In this document: piece by piece, positions 54,807 through 64,000 of the stretch | Numbering within the stretch: position 1 is the stretch's first letter | How the letters are laid out: the number at the start of each line of letters is the position of its first letter | Assembly: GCF_000219625.1 (NCBI RefSeq) | Contig: NC_018210.1 | Location: 1,426,001 to 1,490,000 of the forward strand | Reading direction: 5' to 3' | Length of the DNA: 64,000 bases | Source: Zymoseptoria tritici IPO323 | Lineage: Eukaryota > Ascomycota > Dothideomycetes > Mycosphaerellales > Mycosphaerellaceae | The notes under the pieces: model-generated | What the model saw: the letters and a program-made list of their open reading frames with translations, nothing else | Databases searched by the model: none | What the model was told of the DNA's origin: nothing | Translations under genes and position numbers: made by a program

Positions 54807-57800
54807 CTATTCTGCTGCAACCCCACCAACACTCATCACCCCCCGTCCAAACCACTCCCCCACAACCCCAAACCGATCCCTCTCCACCCCCCTCAAACTC
54901 TCCATAAAAACCTCATGCCGCCCCGCACTCTCCTCCTGCGCCCTTCTCGTCTGCCGTACAATGCGATTCCCCGCCTCACAAATCGGACACTCAATCTCAA
55001 CCCGATCCTGCACCCCCTCATGATCCGGCACATTCAAACACCTCTGATGAAAACTATGTTTACACAAAAAATGCACCGTGGGAAGGTCCAGCGTGGTTCC
55101 ACATTTCGAACATCGCGTGGCGCTGAAAGAGGCGGGTTTGGTGGCCAGGTCGTCGATTTCGATGAGTTTGGTCGCCGTGTCGGAGCGGTAGGTGGATATG
55201 AGGCGGCGGTTGGCTGCGATTTCGGCGCGTTCTCGCGAGACGGTGGTGGTGAGGTAGGATTTTATTAGGCCCATGGTGGCGACGGCGTTGGTGGAGAGGG
55301 TTTGGATGACTTGCAGGGGAGCCATGAGCCCGTCGTCGTCGATTTTCTTCAGCACGGCGGCGACTTCGGTGGGGCCGGCTTCGGCGAGGATTTGGGGGGA
55401 AGAGGTGAAGTAGGCCAGGGCGGCGGGGTAGAGTTGAGGTTCTTCTGGACCGTATTTGTGCAGGGCTTTGATGGCGCCGGCGGTGTCGTGGGCAGAGGTG
55501 TAGGAGCGGAAGACGTCGAAGCGGAGGCCCTGTTTTTCCGAGACGAGGATTGTGCCGTCGCGGAATTTTTCGAGGTCCGAGAGGAGGAGGATGGTGGAGG
55601 GGTCGATTGGGGCGGCGTTTTCTTCTTGGTCTTCGATGAGGGTTTTGGCTTTTTTTTCCCATGTGGATTTTTCGGAGGAGGAGGTGGTGGTGGCTTTGTG
55701 GAGGTACATTTCGAAGAGGGTTGTGTGGAGGTCGGCGCGGTTGGAGGGGTTCACGTTGGGGTTGGAGATGCAGGCTTCGAGGAAGATGATGAAGGCGTCT
55801 GGGTGGTCGATGAAGGCGGAGAAGGCGACGCGAGGTTTTGGGACATCGTACTCGATGAAGTCGCCTTCTGTGACGCTTTCGACTACTTGGGCCTGGCTCA
55901 CTGTGTCTTGTGTTTCGTCCTTTGAAGGCGATCTTTGAAATGCGCTCGTGCTCATGTATGGTAGTGGAATGAGTGCTGCCAGGTTTTGAGCGGCTGATGT
56001 TGCCATTGTACCGAAGCCACCTTGTTGCTGTGCGACGGATACCTCTTGTATGACCACAGCGTCTTTCTTCGGCTTGAAGGTGCCGGTGAAGTAGTCGATG
56101 AAGAGCTGTGTGGCTTCAGTCGGGCAGTGTTCCAGCAAGACTGTGCCGTATTTCATGAAATTGGGAGAGGCCTCCTTCGGTTCGAGGCGGACGATATATG
56201 CCAGTGCCTCGGCATACTTTTTCAAGTCTTCGATGAGAATGTCCACAACAAGGCTGTGTTCGTCGTGCCTGCGAGCGAGGAACGCCGCTTGATCGTAGTA
56301 TCCTCCCTGTCTGCACATCAAGATTGCTGTATCCAGATCGAACTTAAGCTCTCCAGGTTGCTTGATGAACTCCTCAAGCTTGTCGACATCTTTCAACTTT
56401 GCGTAGCAATTCAGCAGCAGAGTGGTATGATCTGAAGTCGCCTTGTGATGCTCATGTAGCTCTTCGAGGTATTCAATCAAATTTCGTATCCGTTGGTTGT
56501 CCAAGAATTTGCGGATGATCTGAGACGGTTCTGTATTGTCGATTGCTCGCAAGTATTGCTGCATCGCCGTGTCGTAGTCGCCCTTCTGGTATAGCCAGTC
56601 TCCGTACCTGCGGAAAATGACATTTTGCTGTACAGGATCGACCTTGTACTTTTGCGACAGGTTGATGGCCAGCACATAGTAGTTGTATTGGTAGAGGATC
56701 TCGAGCTTCTGTTGGAACGTCTTTTCGTGATAGCGCCAGAGCTTGCCGTCGATCGTGAGTAGAAAGATATCACCCCAGACGTTGAAGATGTGATTGATCT
56801 GGCTGGATACTGACTCTGACTGGGCGATGAATTTCAGATCGGTGTTGAGGATGGAAAAGGTACTCGTGTTGAAGATTTCATCCGCCCTGCTGCCCGCGAA
56901 GGCTTTCAGACCAGTAGCTCGGCCGAGGTTGTTGGATGGTGGTGCCACGATCAGAACGTAGTCTTTGCAGACGTCAACGAGCTTCTTGGAGCCTTCGTAT
57001 GCGTATGATGTAGCCTTGCCTCGTGGACCGTAGGTGTAAATGGCATCATCGCGTGCCACCACAATCTCGTTCGATTGAGGATCCAGTGTCATGCAGCCCA
57101 CAGCGCAGCCGTTTTCATCCAGCGTTCGTGCTGGTGTGCCTTGAGATTTGCCTGAGATCGCGAGAGCTAGTATACGATTCGTCGTCGAGATGTAGAGCGC
57201 AGTGGTGTTGGCTTCTCGAAACTCAAGTCCAGTGATAGGCTCCTCTGATTCGAAAACAGTCCGTTGCTTCGTTCCTCGATCATGAATCATATCACCGCGA
57301 ACAACAGTGACACTTCCGTTCCCGAATCCAACAGCCAGCTGCGCAAGATCGCTCGTCACTGCAAAGGCAGTCACGGGGAAGCTTCTCCGTCCATTCTGAA
57401 TGGTGAGTGTACAGAGACATTTCGGGATCCCGGTCTTCTTCTCACTTTGGTCGAGGTTCCAGACTTTCAATTCGGGCTCAGTTGACAGTGTCTCGGCCAG
57501 AGTGAGTAGGTAAGGTGTTTCCGGAATCTGGACAGCACGCGTGAGGCTGCCGGCATCGTGAGCCTTCCATGAACGAGCTGGCTTGAATGTTTGATCGAGG
57601 AGGTGAATGTAGCTATCAGGAGTGCCGACGAAGATGTGATTTGTCCCAGCTCCTATCGAGGAGATATTCGCTTGCTGCTTGAATTAGTATTCAAGATCTC
57701 GATGAGCTGAATGTTGTACTCACATCGAGCGATATAGCACCTTCTCCATCTGCTATTCGGACTTGCGAGACATCGAAGAATCGGAAAGCTTTCCACTGCA

Positions 57801-57860
57801 ATCTGTTAGTTGGGGTCTTGTATTATTTGAATGCCCATGACACACCGATGTCAGCGCCAT
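54807..57860 (-). CDS. VPS11: VPS11, HOPS/CORVET core subunit with RING finger
   Basis: Three exons: 57,860-57,846 (MALTS), 57,795-57,724 and 57,674-54,807, with introns of 50 and 49 bp. The product is 984 residues, beginning MALTSWKAFRFFDVSQV. Residues 1 to about 390 form the beta-propeller. A long alpha-solenoid with clathrin-type repeats follows (YGDWLYQKGDYDTAMQQYLR and DTAILMCRQGGYYDQAAFLA). A C3H2C3 RING lies at 884-928 (CSKC...CKHSFHQRC...CPIC). Vps11 links the modules of the HOPS and CORVET tethers that fuse endosomes, vacuoles and autophagosomes; the RING supports E3-like activity and assembly. All eight zinc ligands are present. The tiny first exon gives the conserved start. It shares a short promoter with FIP1. 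Confidence 0.94.
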
Positions 57861-58038
57861 AGTTATCGAGCCATATCACAATGTATCGCAGTCGAAGGAG
57901 GAGGAGTGAAGTGGCTGGCAACCTCAAATGCGCCACGAGTTTCGGCCTCAGGCCCGCAACATACGTCGACCTCACATTCGAGCTGTCTTCCTGGCATTGA
58001 CTTCACAACAACCAATCGACATTCGCTACCTCATCACA
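57861..58038. promoter_or_regulatory. Compact bidirectional promoter of VPS11 and FIP1
   Basis: Only 178 bp separate the two divergent start codons, so both leaders and both core promoters must lie here. No TATA box is present, which is common for housekeeping gene pairs. Confidence 0.6.
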
Positions 58039-59260
58039 ATGGAAGACGACGACGACGACTTTTACGGAAACGGAGGCGGAGAGGAGGAGGCGCAAGATGC
58101 GATGGAGACGGAGGCAGACGGCAAGGATCAAAAGATGGAGAGCGACTCTGGCTCAGAGGAGGACAGCAGCGACGATGTATGAAGATATGGATTCGTGGAC
58201 GCGAATGAGGATACAATGCTGATATGAGATCTTTCGTAGGACGTACAAATCACACTCGAAAAGCCCGACGGCGCAAAGGCAGAACCTCCGTACGTCTCGC
58301 TCCCAGCTGCTCCACCAACCCTCTTCTAACACAATCCACAGTCCCGGCTCAAAAGCAGCCCGCGAAAAAGCCGCCTCCCTCAAAACCGCCGCCGCCTCCA
58401 CAACCTCCCCCTCCAAACCCTCCAAAAGCAGCAAACCCCAAATCAAAAAAGACCCATCCGAACGACGAGGCTCCTCCGCCGCTCCGAACACCGTCAAACC
58501 CACCCTCACCCACAACAACAAAGAAGGCAAAGAGTTCCCCGCCCTCCGATCCAGCGCAGTCGACGTCAACGACACTCCCATCTGGCCCGCGAATGGAAAA
58601 CCCATCACAGCCATCGACATCGACGCCGACCTCGCCGAACACTCGAAACCCTGGCGCTTGCCGGGGACGGACCAGACGGACTTTTTCAATTATGGGTTTG
58701 ATGAGTATACGTGGGTGCAATATAGTTTACGGCAGCAGACGATGGGAAATACGATTGCTGGGTTGAAGGCGGAGGATGCGCAGTTGAAGGCTATGTTTGG
58801 GGAGATGGGTGGGCCAGGGAGTGGGGGACAAGGCGGTGGAGGAGGTGGAGGTGGAGGAGGGATGCAGGGGATGCCGCCGGGGATGCCGGGGATGCCGACT
58901 CCGGAACAGATGCAGGAGATGATGGCGCAGGGACTTGTGCCGCCGGAGTTTGCGGCGATGTTGGGGATGGGTGGGGGTGGGGGGATGGGACAGCAGCAGG
59001 GAGGACAATTTGGTCAGCAGGGTGGAGGATTTGGTCAGGGCGGAGGTGGATTTGGAGGGAACAGCGCGAGCCCGAATCCACAGCCTGGACAGGGGTTCCA
59101 GCCGCCGCAGGGACCGAGTGGAGGGCAACAACAGCAATGGATGCCGCCGCAGGGGAGTGAGAATTATAGTCCGCAGCAGTTGCAGATGTTGCAGGAGCAG
59201 CAGATGGGTGGAGGTGGAGGGGGAAGAGGACGAGGGAGGGGGAGGCGAGGAGGGTGGTGA
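58039..59260 (+). CDS. FIP1: Fip1, polyadenylation factor subunit
   Basis: Three exons: 58,039-58,176, 58,240-58,289 and 58,342-59,260, with introns of 63 bp (GTATGA...GTAG) and 52 bp (GTACGT...CACAG). The product is 368 residues. It opens with an acidic region (MEDDDDDFYGNGGGEEEAQD), followed by a Lys/Ser-rich linker. The Fip1 motif spans about residues 163-185: KPWRLPGTDQTDFFNYGFDE, then YTW. The C-terminus is Gly/Gln/Met/Pro-rich and ends in an RG-rich tail (RGRGRGRRGGW). Fip1 tethers poly(A) polymerase to the cleavage and polyadenylation factor, and the acidic part is the usual polymerase contact. The motif is complete. The RG tail could bind RNA; fungal Fip1 tails vary widely. Confidence 0.92.
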
Positions 59261-59726
59261 GATGTGGCGGGATGAGACGAGGGCGATATACAACGAGCTT
59301 GTGGAACTTCGATACCACTTGCGGACACGTGGCTTGGAGAAATCCAAGGACGGGGAAGAAGATCTACGATGAAGATGCAGGATATCTTATTGATATACCG
59401 AGCGACTCTCACGCCTGGCGATCACGAAAGGCTTCCGGGAGGGGAGCAAATTCGAATTGTCCCCAAGAGCGAGGCTGTCGCTCCATCGAATCGACTGGCG
59501 TTATCAACAGCGCTCCGAATACGATTCGCAGATGCAGTGGACGCAACACGAGTCCGGTCAGTGCAATCCACGAATACAGAGCTCGGCTCCGGCGAAGAAG
59601 TCAAAACAAATCAGAAATGAAATCAAATCAAATCAAACATCTCCCGTCACTGTCAACACTGTTCCTCCTCGTTTTCCACTATCTGACACTGTAACCACAA
59701 CTCAACCCATCCTCCCAACCTCGCCA
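59261..59726. other. Convergent 3' intergenic region
   Basis: This lies between the FIP1 stop (plus) and the stop of the XPF-like gene (minus). No other feature was recognised. Confidence 0.6.
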
Positions 59727-62662
59727 TCACATTTCCCCACCCCCACCACCCCTCCACCTCCCATCCACAACCCTCCCAACCCGTTCCAACACCCTCGTCC
59801 CACCCATCACAGCCGCGAATCTCCTCATCCTCTCCTCCTTGCTCATCATCACAAACGCCGCCAGGCCCGTCACAGTACCTCCTCTCCTACCTTCCGCCCC
59901 ACCGTCGCTCATCATCGAGTCTCCACTCCCGTCCCCGACCCCTCCCCCTCCCTCCTCGCCCTTTCCCGCCTTTAGTAAATCGAGCACAACCTGCGCCGCA
60001 AAAGCATTCATCCCCGCTCGCCTCAACCATCGTTCCCACAACGTTTCATCTTGCAGAACCGTCATTCCAGGGTCGAGGTTTGGCGCGTAGCGAATGATGG
60101 CAGCGGCGATCCATTGTGCTAGCACGTCTGTTCCGTCTCCTCCTGGTGGAGTGGGGATGAGGGAGACTTGTACGTCTGTGTCGGGGATGGAAGTCGTGGT
60201 GAAAAGGGTGAAGTCCATCATCGCTTCCGCGTCGCGTGGAGAGAGCGGGTGGTCCGGAGAGGGTGTAGGATGGGTGATGAAGACGAGCAGGGTTTCGTAG
60301 CGGTCAGCTTGGGCGGCGAGCTGGGTGCGGAAAGTGGGGTTGTTGGGGTCGGGACGGGTTCCGGGGAGGGGTTTCTGTTTGAGGCGTTGGAGGGTTGTGA
60401 GGGTGAGGCCGATGCTGGGGGAGAGGGTTAGGTCGGCTTCCGGGGTGGGTGGTTGAGGAGTGGTGTAGTCGCGTTCGATGAGGGAGAGGGTTGGAAGGTG
60501 GTTGTTGAGGGAGCGGATTAGGGGACGGTTGGTGAGGAGGGTGGTTGAGATTAGGATTGGAAGGGGGTTGTCGTCGTGGGTGATTGATGGAGTGGGGAAG
60601 GCTTGGGTTGTGGTGGATTGAGGTGCTGGTGGTGGTGCGGTAGGTGGTTGAGCTGTTGGTTCAGGATCTGCTGCGACGGGAACTGTCTTGATAAAGCTGG
60701 CTACCGGGGTGATGCCTTGCATTGACAGGAATTCGGATAGGTGGCCTTGGCCAAGACTTTGAGTGTGTGTGTTAGCAGTCGGGCCTGCAGGATTTGGCTT
60801 GAGCTGGTCTTTGCGTTTCTTGAGAAGAGCATCGAGGCTGGAAAATTCCAATGGCTCTCGCGGAACTGTCAACTGTGGCTGGTAGCCTGGTGCGTGTGCA
60901 GCTGATTCTTTCGTGGAGCCTTCCGTGGCATGCAGGACTCGCTCCACTTGTGGAAGCTCCTGCAAGACTGGAGCAAGCTGTGGCTGCACTGCTGATACCG
61001 GTCGAGATGGCAGGTCGATTGTGTGTCCATCCAGCTCTCCAGAGGCTGGTTCAAGATAGTCATCGTCGTCCTCGCCAGGATCGAGAATGCGCAGACCTTC
61101 CTGCTTGCAAATTATCGACGAGATGTCAGGATCGCCCTCTACATCCAACTCGGCCAGATATCTTGCGAGTGAGCCATCGTCAAATTCTCCCTCTGGCTTT
61201 GGTTTTCCAAGGCGAGAGGGAAATGCGTTCCATTGCAGATGACGCTCCAGGCTGGTGATACCACTCCACTGCTTCTCGGTCTTGTCAAGTCCAGCTTTCA
61301 CGTCTTGGATGAGAACGTGCTGGGTCCCGACATGCACTTGCCACGGTGCTGCTGGGGGGATTTCGTCGACTGCCGGTACCGGAACTCTCATGGTTGTGTC
61401 AACCTCGATGAGCTCTTCGTCATTCGCTTGATCGGACGTGACGTCCGCGAGTGGAGCTATCATCTCCGCAACTTCTTGCATCGCATCTTCTGCATCCTCG
61501 TATGGGTCCTCGTCAGCATCATTAGACTCGAGTGAAGGTAGGAAGCTGGCCAGGTCGTCTGAAAATGCCACAGTCTTCGCTTTCTTGGTCGGTGGCTCTG
61601 TGGGGTCCAGCGGTAGTAAAGGACTTGAGATCTTCAGCTCGTCCAATCGTCTGATCTTTCGCTGGAATGGTGAAGAAGATGAAGTATCGAGATTGTCGGA
61701 CACTGTTGGGTTCGGGCGTATTTCTACGTCGTCTTGATGCATGATCTGAGCCTCAAGTCTTGCTGCTTCATGCAGGTTCGGATCTTCCGGCGTCGACGTG
61801 AGTGGAACTTCCTCTTCGACTTGAGCCAGGATATTCTGAGGACTGAACGGCGGAGAGAGTGGAAGAAGTGGAGGGCTCACTGGTGTAATCGCAGCCTGAA
61901 CAGATTAGTCGACATCGCCAGAGATATGGCTGGCAGACGAACCTTGGTCCTACAATCTTCCAGGAGTAGTGCAGGTCCTTCCATGTCTTGAAATACCTCT
62001 TTGAGAAAGTTGGCCGTCTCACTGTCGACAACGACTTTCTCGGAGGCGATCTCCTTCTCTACCTGATCGGGCAGCTTCAATGACTTCTTGTCCCAAGTCA
62101 GGCGCTCATCCTTTTTCTTGGACAAGACGAAAAAATCCATGCCAGCAGTTGTCACGCTCACTACATTCCTCTCATGTAATCGTTGTATGTCCACGATCGG
62201 GTCAGTCGAAAGAAGAGGCTCATCGACCTTGAATTTCCTGAAGCCCAGGTGTGCGTCATGCTCCGGATCCTCCGAAGGCGACATCAGCGACATGACGGAT
62301 GATAGAAATTGCGCCGTCTCTCTGTCAACGTTCCACTTCTCCTCCTCGAACGTCGGTGGCAGTTTTGCGAACGGATCCATCAGGGCATCCTCCGGACCTG
62401 GTGGCGTGAGAGGCAAAGAGATGCCCTGCATCGGATCGGTGCTGAAGTAGTCATGCCTTGCCGCCTTCGCGAGATCCCACTGCATGGACTGGGAATCATC
62501 ATCGCTGCTCAGGAATGGGTCCGTCGAGGGAGGTTCTTGATTGTCGGAGCCGTCAAGATGCGGTGTGCTATCGCGATGGCAGACCTGAGAAGTTTGGTGA
62601 CGATGTCCCTCGTCGTCGTACTTGACGAAGTCGAAGTAAACCATGGCGTCGTCCGCGTCCAT
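59727..62662 (-). CDS. XPF-like, nuclease-dead protein; candidate ZIP2/SHOC1-type meiotic factor
   Basis: Exon 1 is 62,662-61,943 (MDADDAMVYFDFVKYDDEG) and exon 2 is 61,895-59,727. A 47-bp intron (GTTCGT...TTCAG, branch CTAAT) joins them; the product is 962 residues. The N-terminal 650 residues are acidic and probably disordered, with short conserved helices. From about 685 the sequence matches the ERCC4/XPF nuclease fold: ISTTLLTNRPLIRSL, LSLIERDY, LTLSPSIGLTLTTLQRLKQK, YETLLVFI. A helix-hairpin-helix-like end follows (LRRAGMNAFAAQVVLDLL and RVLERVGRVVDGRW). The catalytic GDX-ERK-D motif of active XPF is absent. Inactive XPF-fold proteins with long N-termini include Zip2/SHOC1, which with Spo16 stabilise crossover intermediates; that identity is inferred. 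I also recall a DUF7102 name for such fungal proteins, unverified. Confidence 0.6.
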
Positions 62663-63329
62663 GTTAACGCTGGTGGGTCTTGAGTGTTCCAAGTGAAGTG
62701 AGTCGAAATAGAGGTCATGTCAAGTAGAGGATGAGAACGGAAGAGGTGAAGTTAAGCATTGGTCTCCACGCGAGATGGAGCCAGCAGGCACCTACGTGAA
62801 GTCGATTTCGAGAAACGAGGCTCAAGAGATCTATACTCACGGCTGTGATCTACCAAAGAGGAGGCATACCTTCGCGGACGTTCGACAACGTGGACACACC
62901 CTCTTCTATTGATCTCCCGCCGATTGAGGATGCTTAGTGGAAGTTCGCATTGAGGCGAGACTGTCCGACTCACGTTTTGTGGGCATTCTGATCCTGATCA
63001 GACGGCCATGTGAAGGAGAGGGAAAGTCGCAAAGGGAACCTGAAGTTCTGCTGTGGAGGACTTCGACTTCCACCTCGGATTCGGGTTCGGCTGATCTTGG
63101 AAATGTGGCGATCTGCAGCAAGGATTCTCGCTGCTTGCTCGCGTGTCGGGTCTTGACGTCTAGAAAGATTTGCTGCCATCGCCGACGACTCCAAAGCTCC
63201 TATTGTTCAACCACCCAACTCGTCGCATTTCGTCCCTTTCCTCCGTGCAGTCCATCTTCCATCAAGAGGCTGCGTTGGCGATGAGCGACGTCGCAATAAA
63301 CTAATACTGTGCATATCAGTGCGTCAATC
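62663..63329. other. Divergent intergenic region
   Basis: These 667 bp lie between the XPF-like gene (minus) and the partial gene at the window edge (plus) and should hold both promoters. ORFs here overlap and show no domain. A frame open upstream of the XPF-like ATG starts only at TTG, which supports ATG 62,662. Confidence 0.55.
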
Positions 63330-64000
63330 ATGCTCGTTCGCTCTGCTGGACGTAGACAACGCCGCCAGACCTCCCAGATCCTCGCCGCCTCTTTCGCACA
63401 ACTATACCTGCCATGGCTTGCTCCCGCACAGCTTCAATGGAGTGCGGCTCGATCATCCTCTTCCTCCTCTTCGACTCCGACCCTTCGCCGCAATGCGCCA
63501 CGAACTCCCACTCGACCACGGACTCGAGCACTCGCCACAGCCGCAGACCATCACATTGTCCCCACCGATAGCCGAATACCGCCCATTGGCTATGGCTCAG
63601 GTTTCCGCGACGCCACGTACGATCCACATATCCCGTTCGATTTCGCAAGAGACGGCAGAGTCGGGTTCAGCGGCCTGGGAGTGCACCATCCAGAGCCGCT
63701 GATGGTACCTCCGCAGATTGGACCTGAGCCTGCAATAGTCAAGATCGGAGGCTTGAATTTCGCGGCTCGGGATACCTTGACTCATCTGGTCACCAGTCTC
63801 AGTGTCGGTCGCCGTGACAGAGCAACGGCGATTGTGCAGAGGCTGTCCGAGAAATGTGCACGCGATGCGCCGGAGCTTCTGCTCGCTCACACAGTGTACT
63901 TGGAAGATTCTCTACGGCTGGTCATGGCACACGGAAGGGACTCGCCTCAGTCGCATGTGATATTGAAAGAGATGCATAGATGGTTTGAAGTGGAGATGAG
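63330..64000 (+). CDS. Probable mitochondrial protein, 3' end beyond window
   Basis: A frame starting ATG at 63,330 (MLVRSAGRRQRRQTSQILAA) stays open for 223 codons to the window edge. The first 70 residues are rich in Arg, Ser and Ala with almost no acidic residue, like a mitochondrial presequence. After it comes DARDG-type acidic/aromatic sequence (YGSGFRDATYDPHIPFDFAR) and then regular amphipathic helices (LNFAARDTLTHLVTSLSVGR and RATAIVQRLSEKCARDAPEL). Helical pairs of this kind suggest a pentatricopeptide-repeat or similar RNA-binding protein, but too little is present to say. Two shorter overlapping frames have no such pattern. The true start could also lie in an upstream exon. Confidence 0.65.
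   Translation, partial: MLVRSAGRRQRRQTSQILAASFAQLYLPWLAPAQLQWSAARSSSSSSSTPTLRRNAPRTPTRPRTRALATAADHHIVPTDSRIPPIGYGSGFRDATYDPHIPFDFARDGRVGFSGLGVHHPEPLMVPPQIGPEPAIVKIGGLNFAARDTLTHLVTSLSVGRRDRATAIVQRLSEKCARDAPELLLAHTVYLEDSLRLVMAHGRDSPQSHVILKEMHRWFEVEM

Overview
The window comes from a filamentous ascomycete, probably a Dothideomycete-type Pezizomycotina. The evidence is short introns of about 48-170 bp with CTAAC/CTGAC branch sites, a divergent ACL1/ACL2 ATP-citrate lyase pair, a secreted penicillopepsin-type protease, and a large block carrying the signature of repeat-induced point mutation (RIP). Species cannot be fixed from sequence alone.

Left part, 1 to about 30,770: a transposon graveyard. 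CpA and TpG are strongly depleted and TpA is enriched, while CpG is kept. Coding relics are broken almost only by TAA/TAG at former Gln/Trp codons. In order it holds 150-bp tandem repeats; a Ty3/Gypsy gag-pol relic split by two or more later insertions; a long unidentified relic ORF with a 2-oxoglutarate-dioxygenase-like signature; the 3' end of a chromodomain Gypsy element; a Fot1/pogo-type transposase tail; a complete 3.74-kb PIF/Harbinger element with inverted ends and a TTA duplication; and a 6-kb non-LTR retrotransposon on the minus strand. Three copies of a (CAAA)n-tailed short element and one tRNA-derived element are nearly free of RIP and sit inside the mutated elements, so they are younger.

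Transition, 30.77-32.3 kb: normal base composition returns. A 309-bp MITE with an 8-bp target duplication lies in intergenic DNA.

Right part, 32.3-64.0 kb: ordinary gene-dense euchromatin with eleven supported genes. These are a secreted aspartic protease; an AT-hook/acidic repeat protein; a MAPEG membrane protein; a membrane-anchored histidine-phosphatase-like protein lacking the catalytic His; SmF; ACL2 and ACL1 (head to head); a DDHD phospholipase; VPS11 and FIP1 (head to head, 178 bp apart); an XPF-like protein that may be the ZIP2/SHOC1-type meiotic factor; and the start of a probable mitochondrial protein cut by the window edge. ACL1 and ACL2 form one enzyme making cytosolic acetyl-CoA. 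The others serve unrelated housekeeping roles: splicing, 3'-end processing, vacuolar tethering and lipid turnover.
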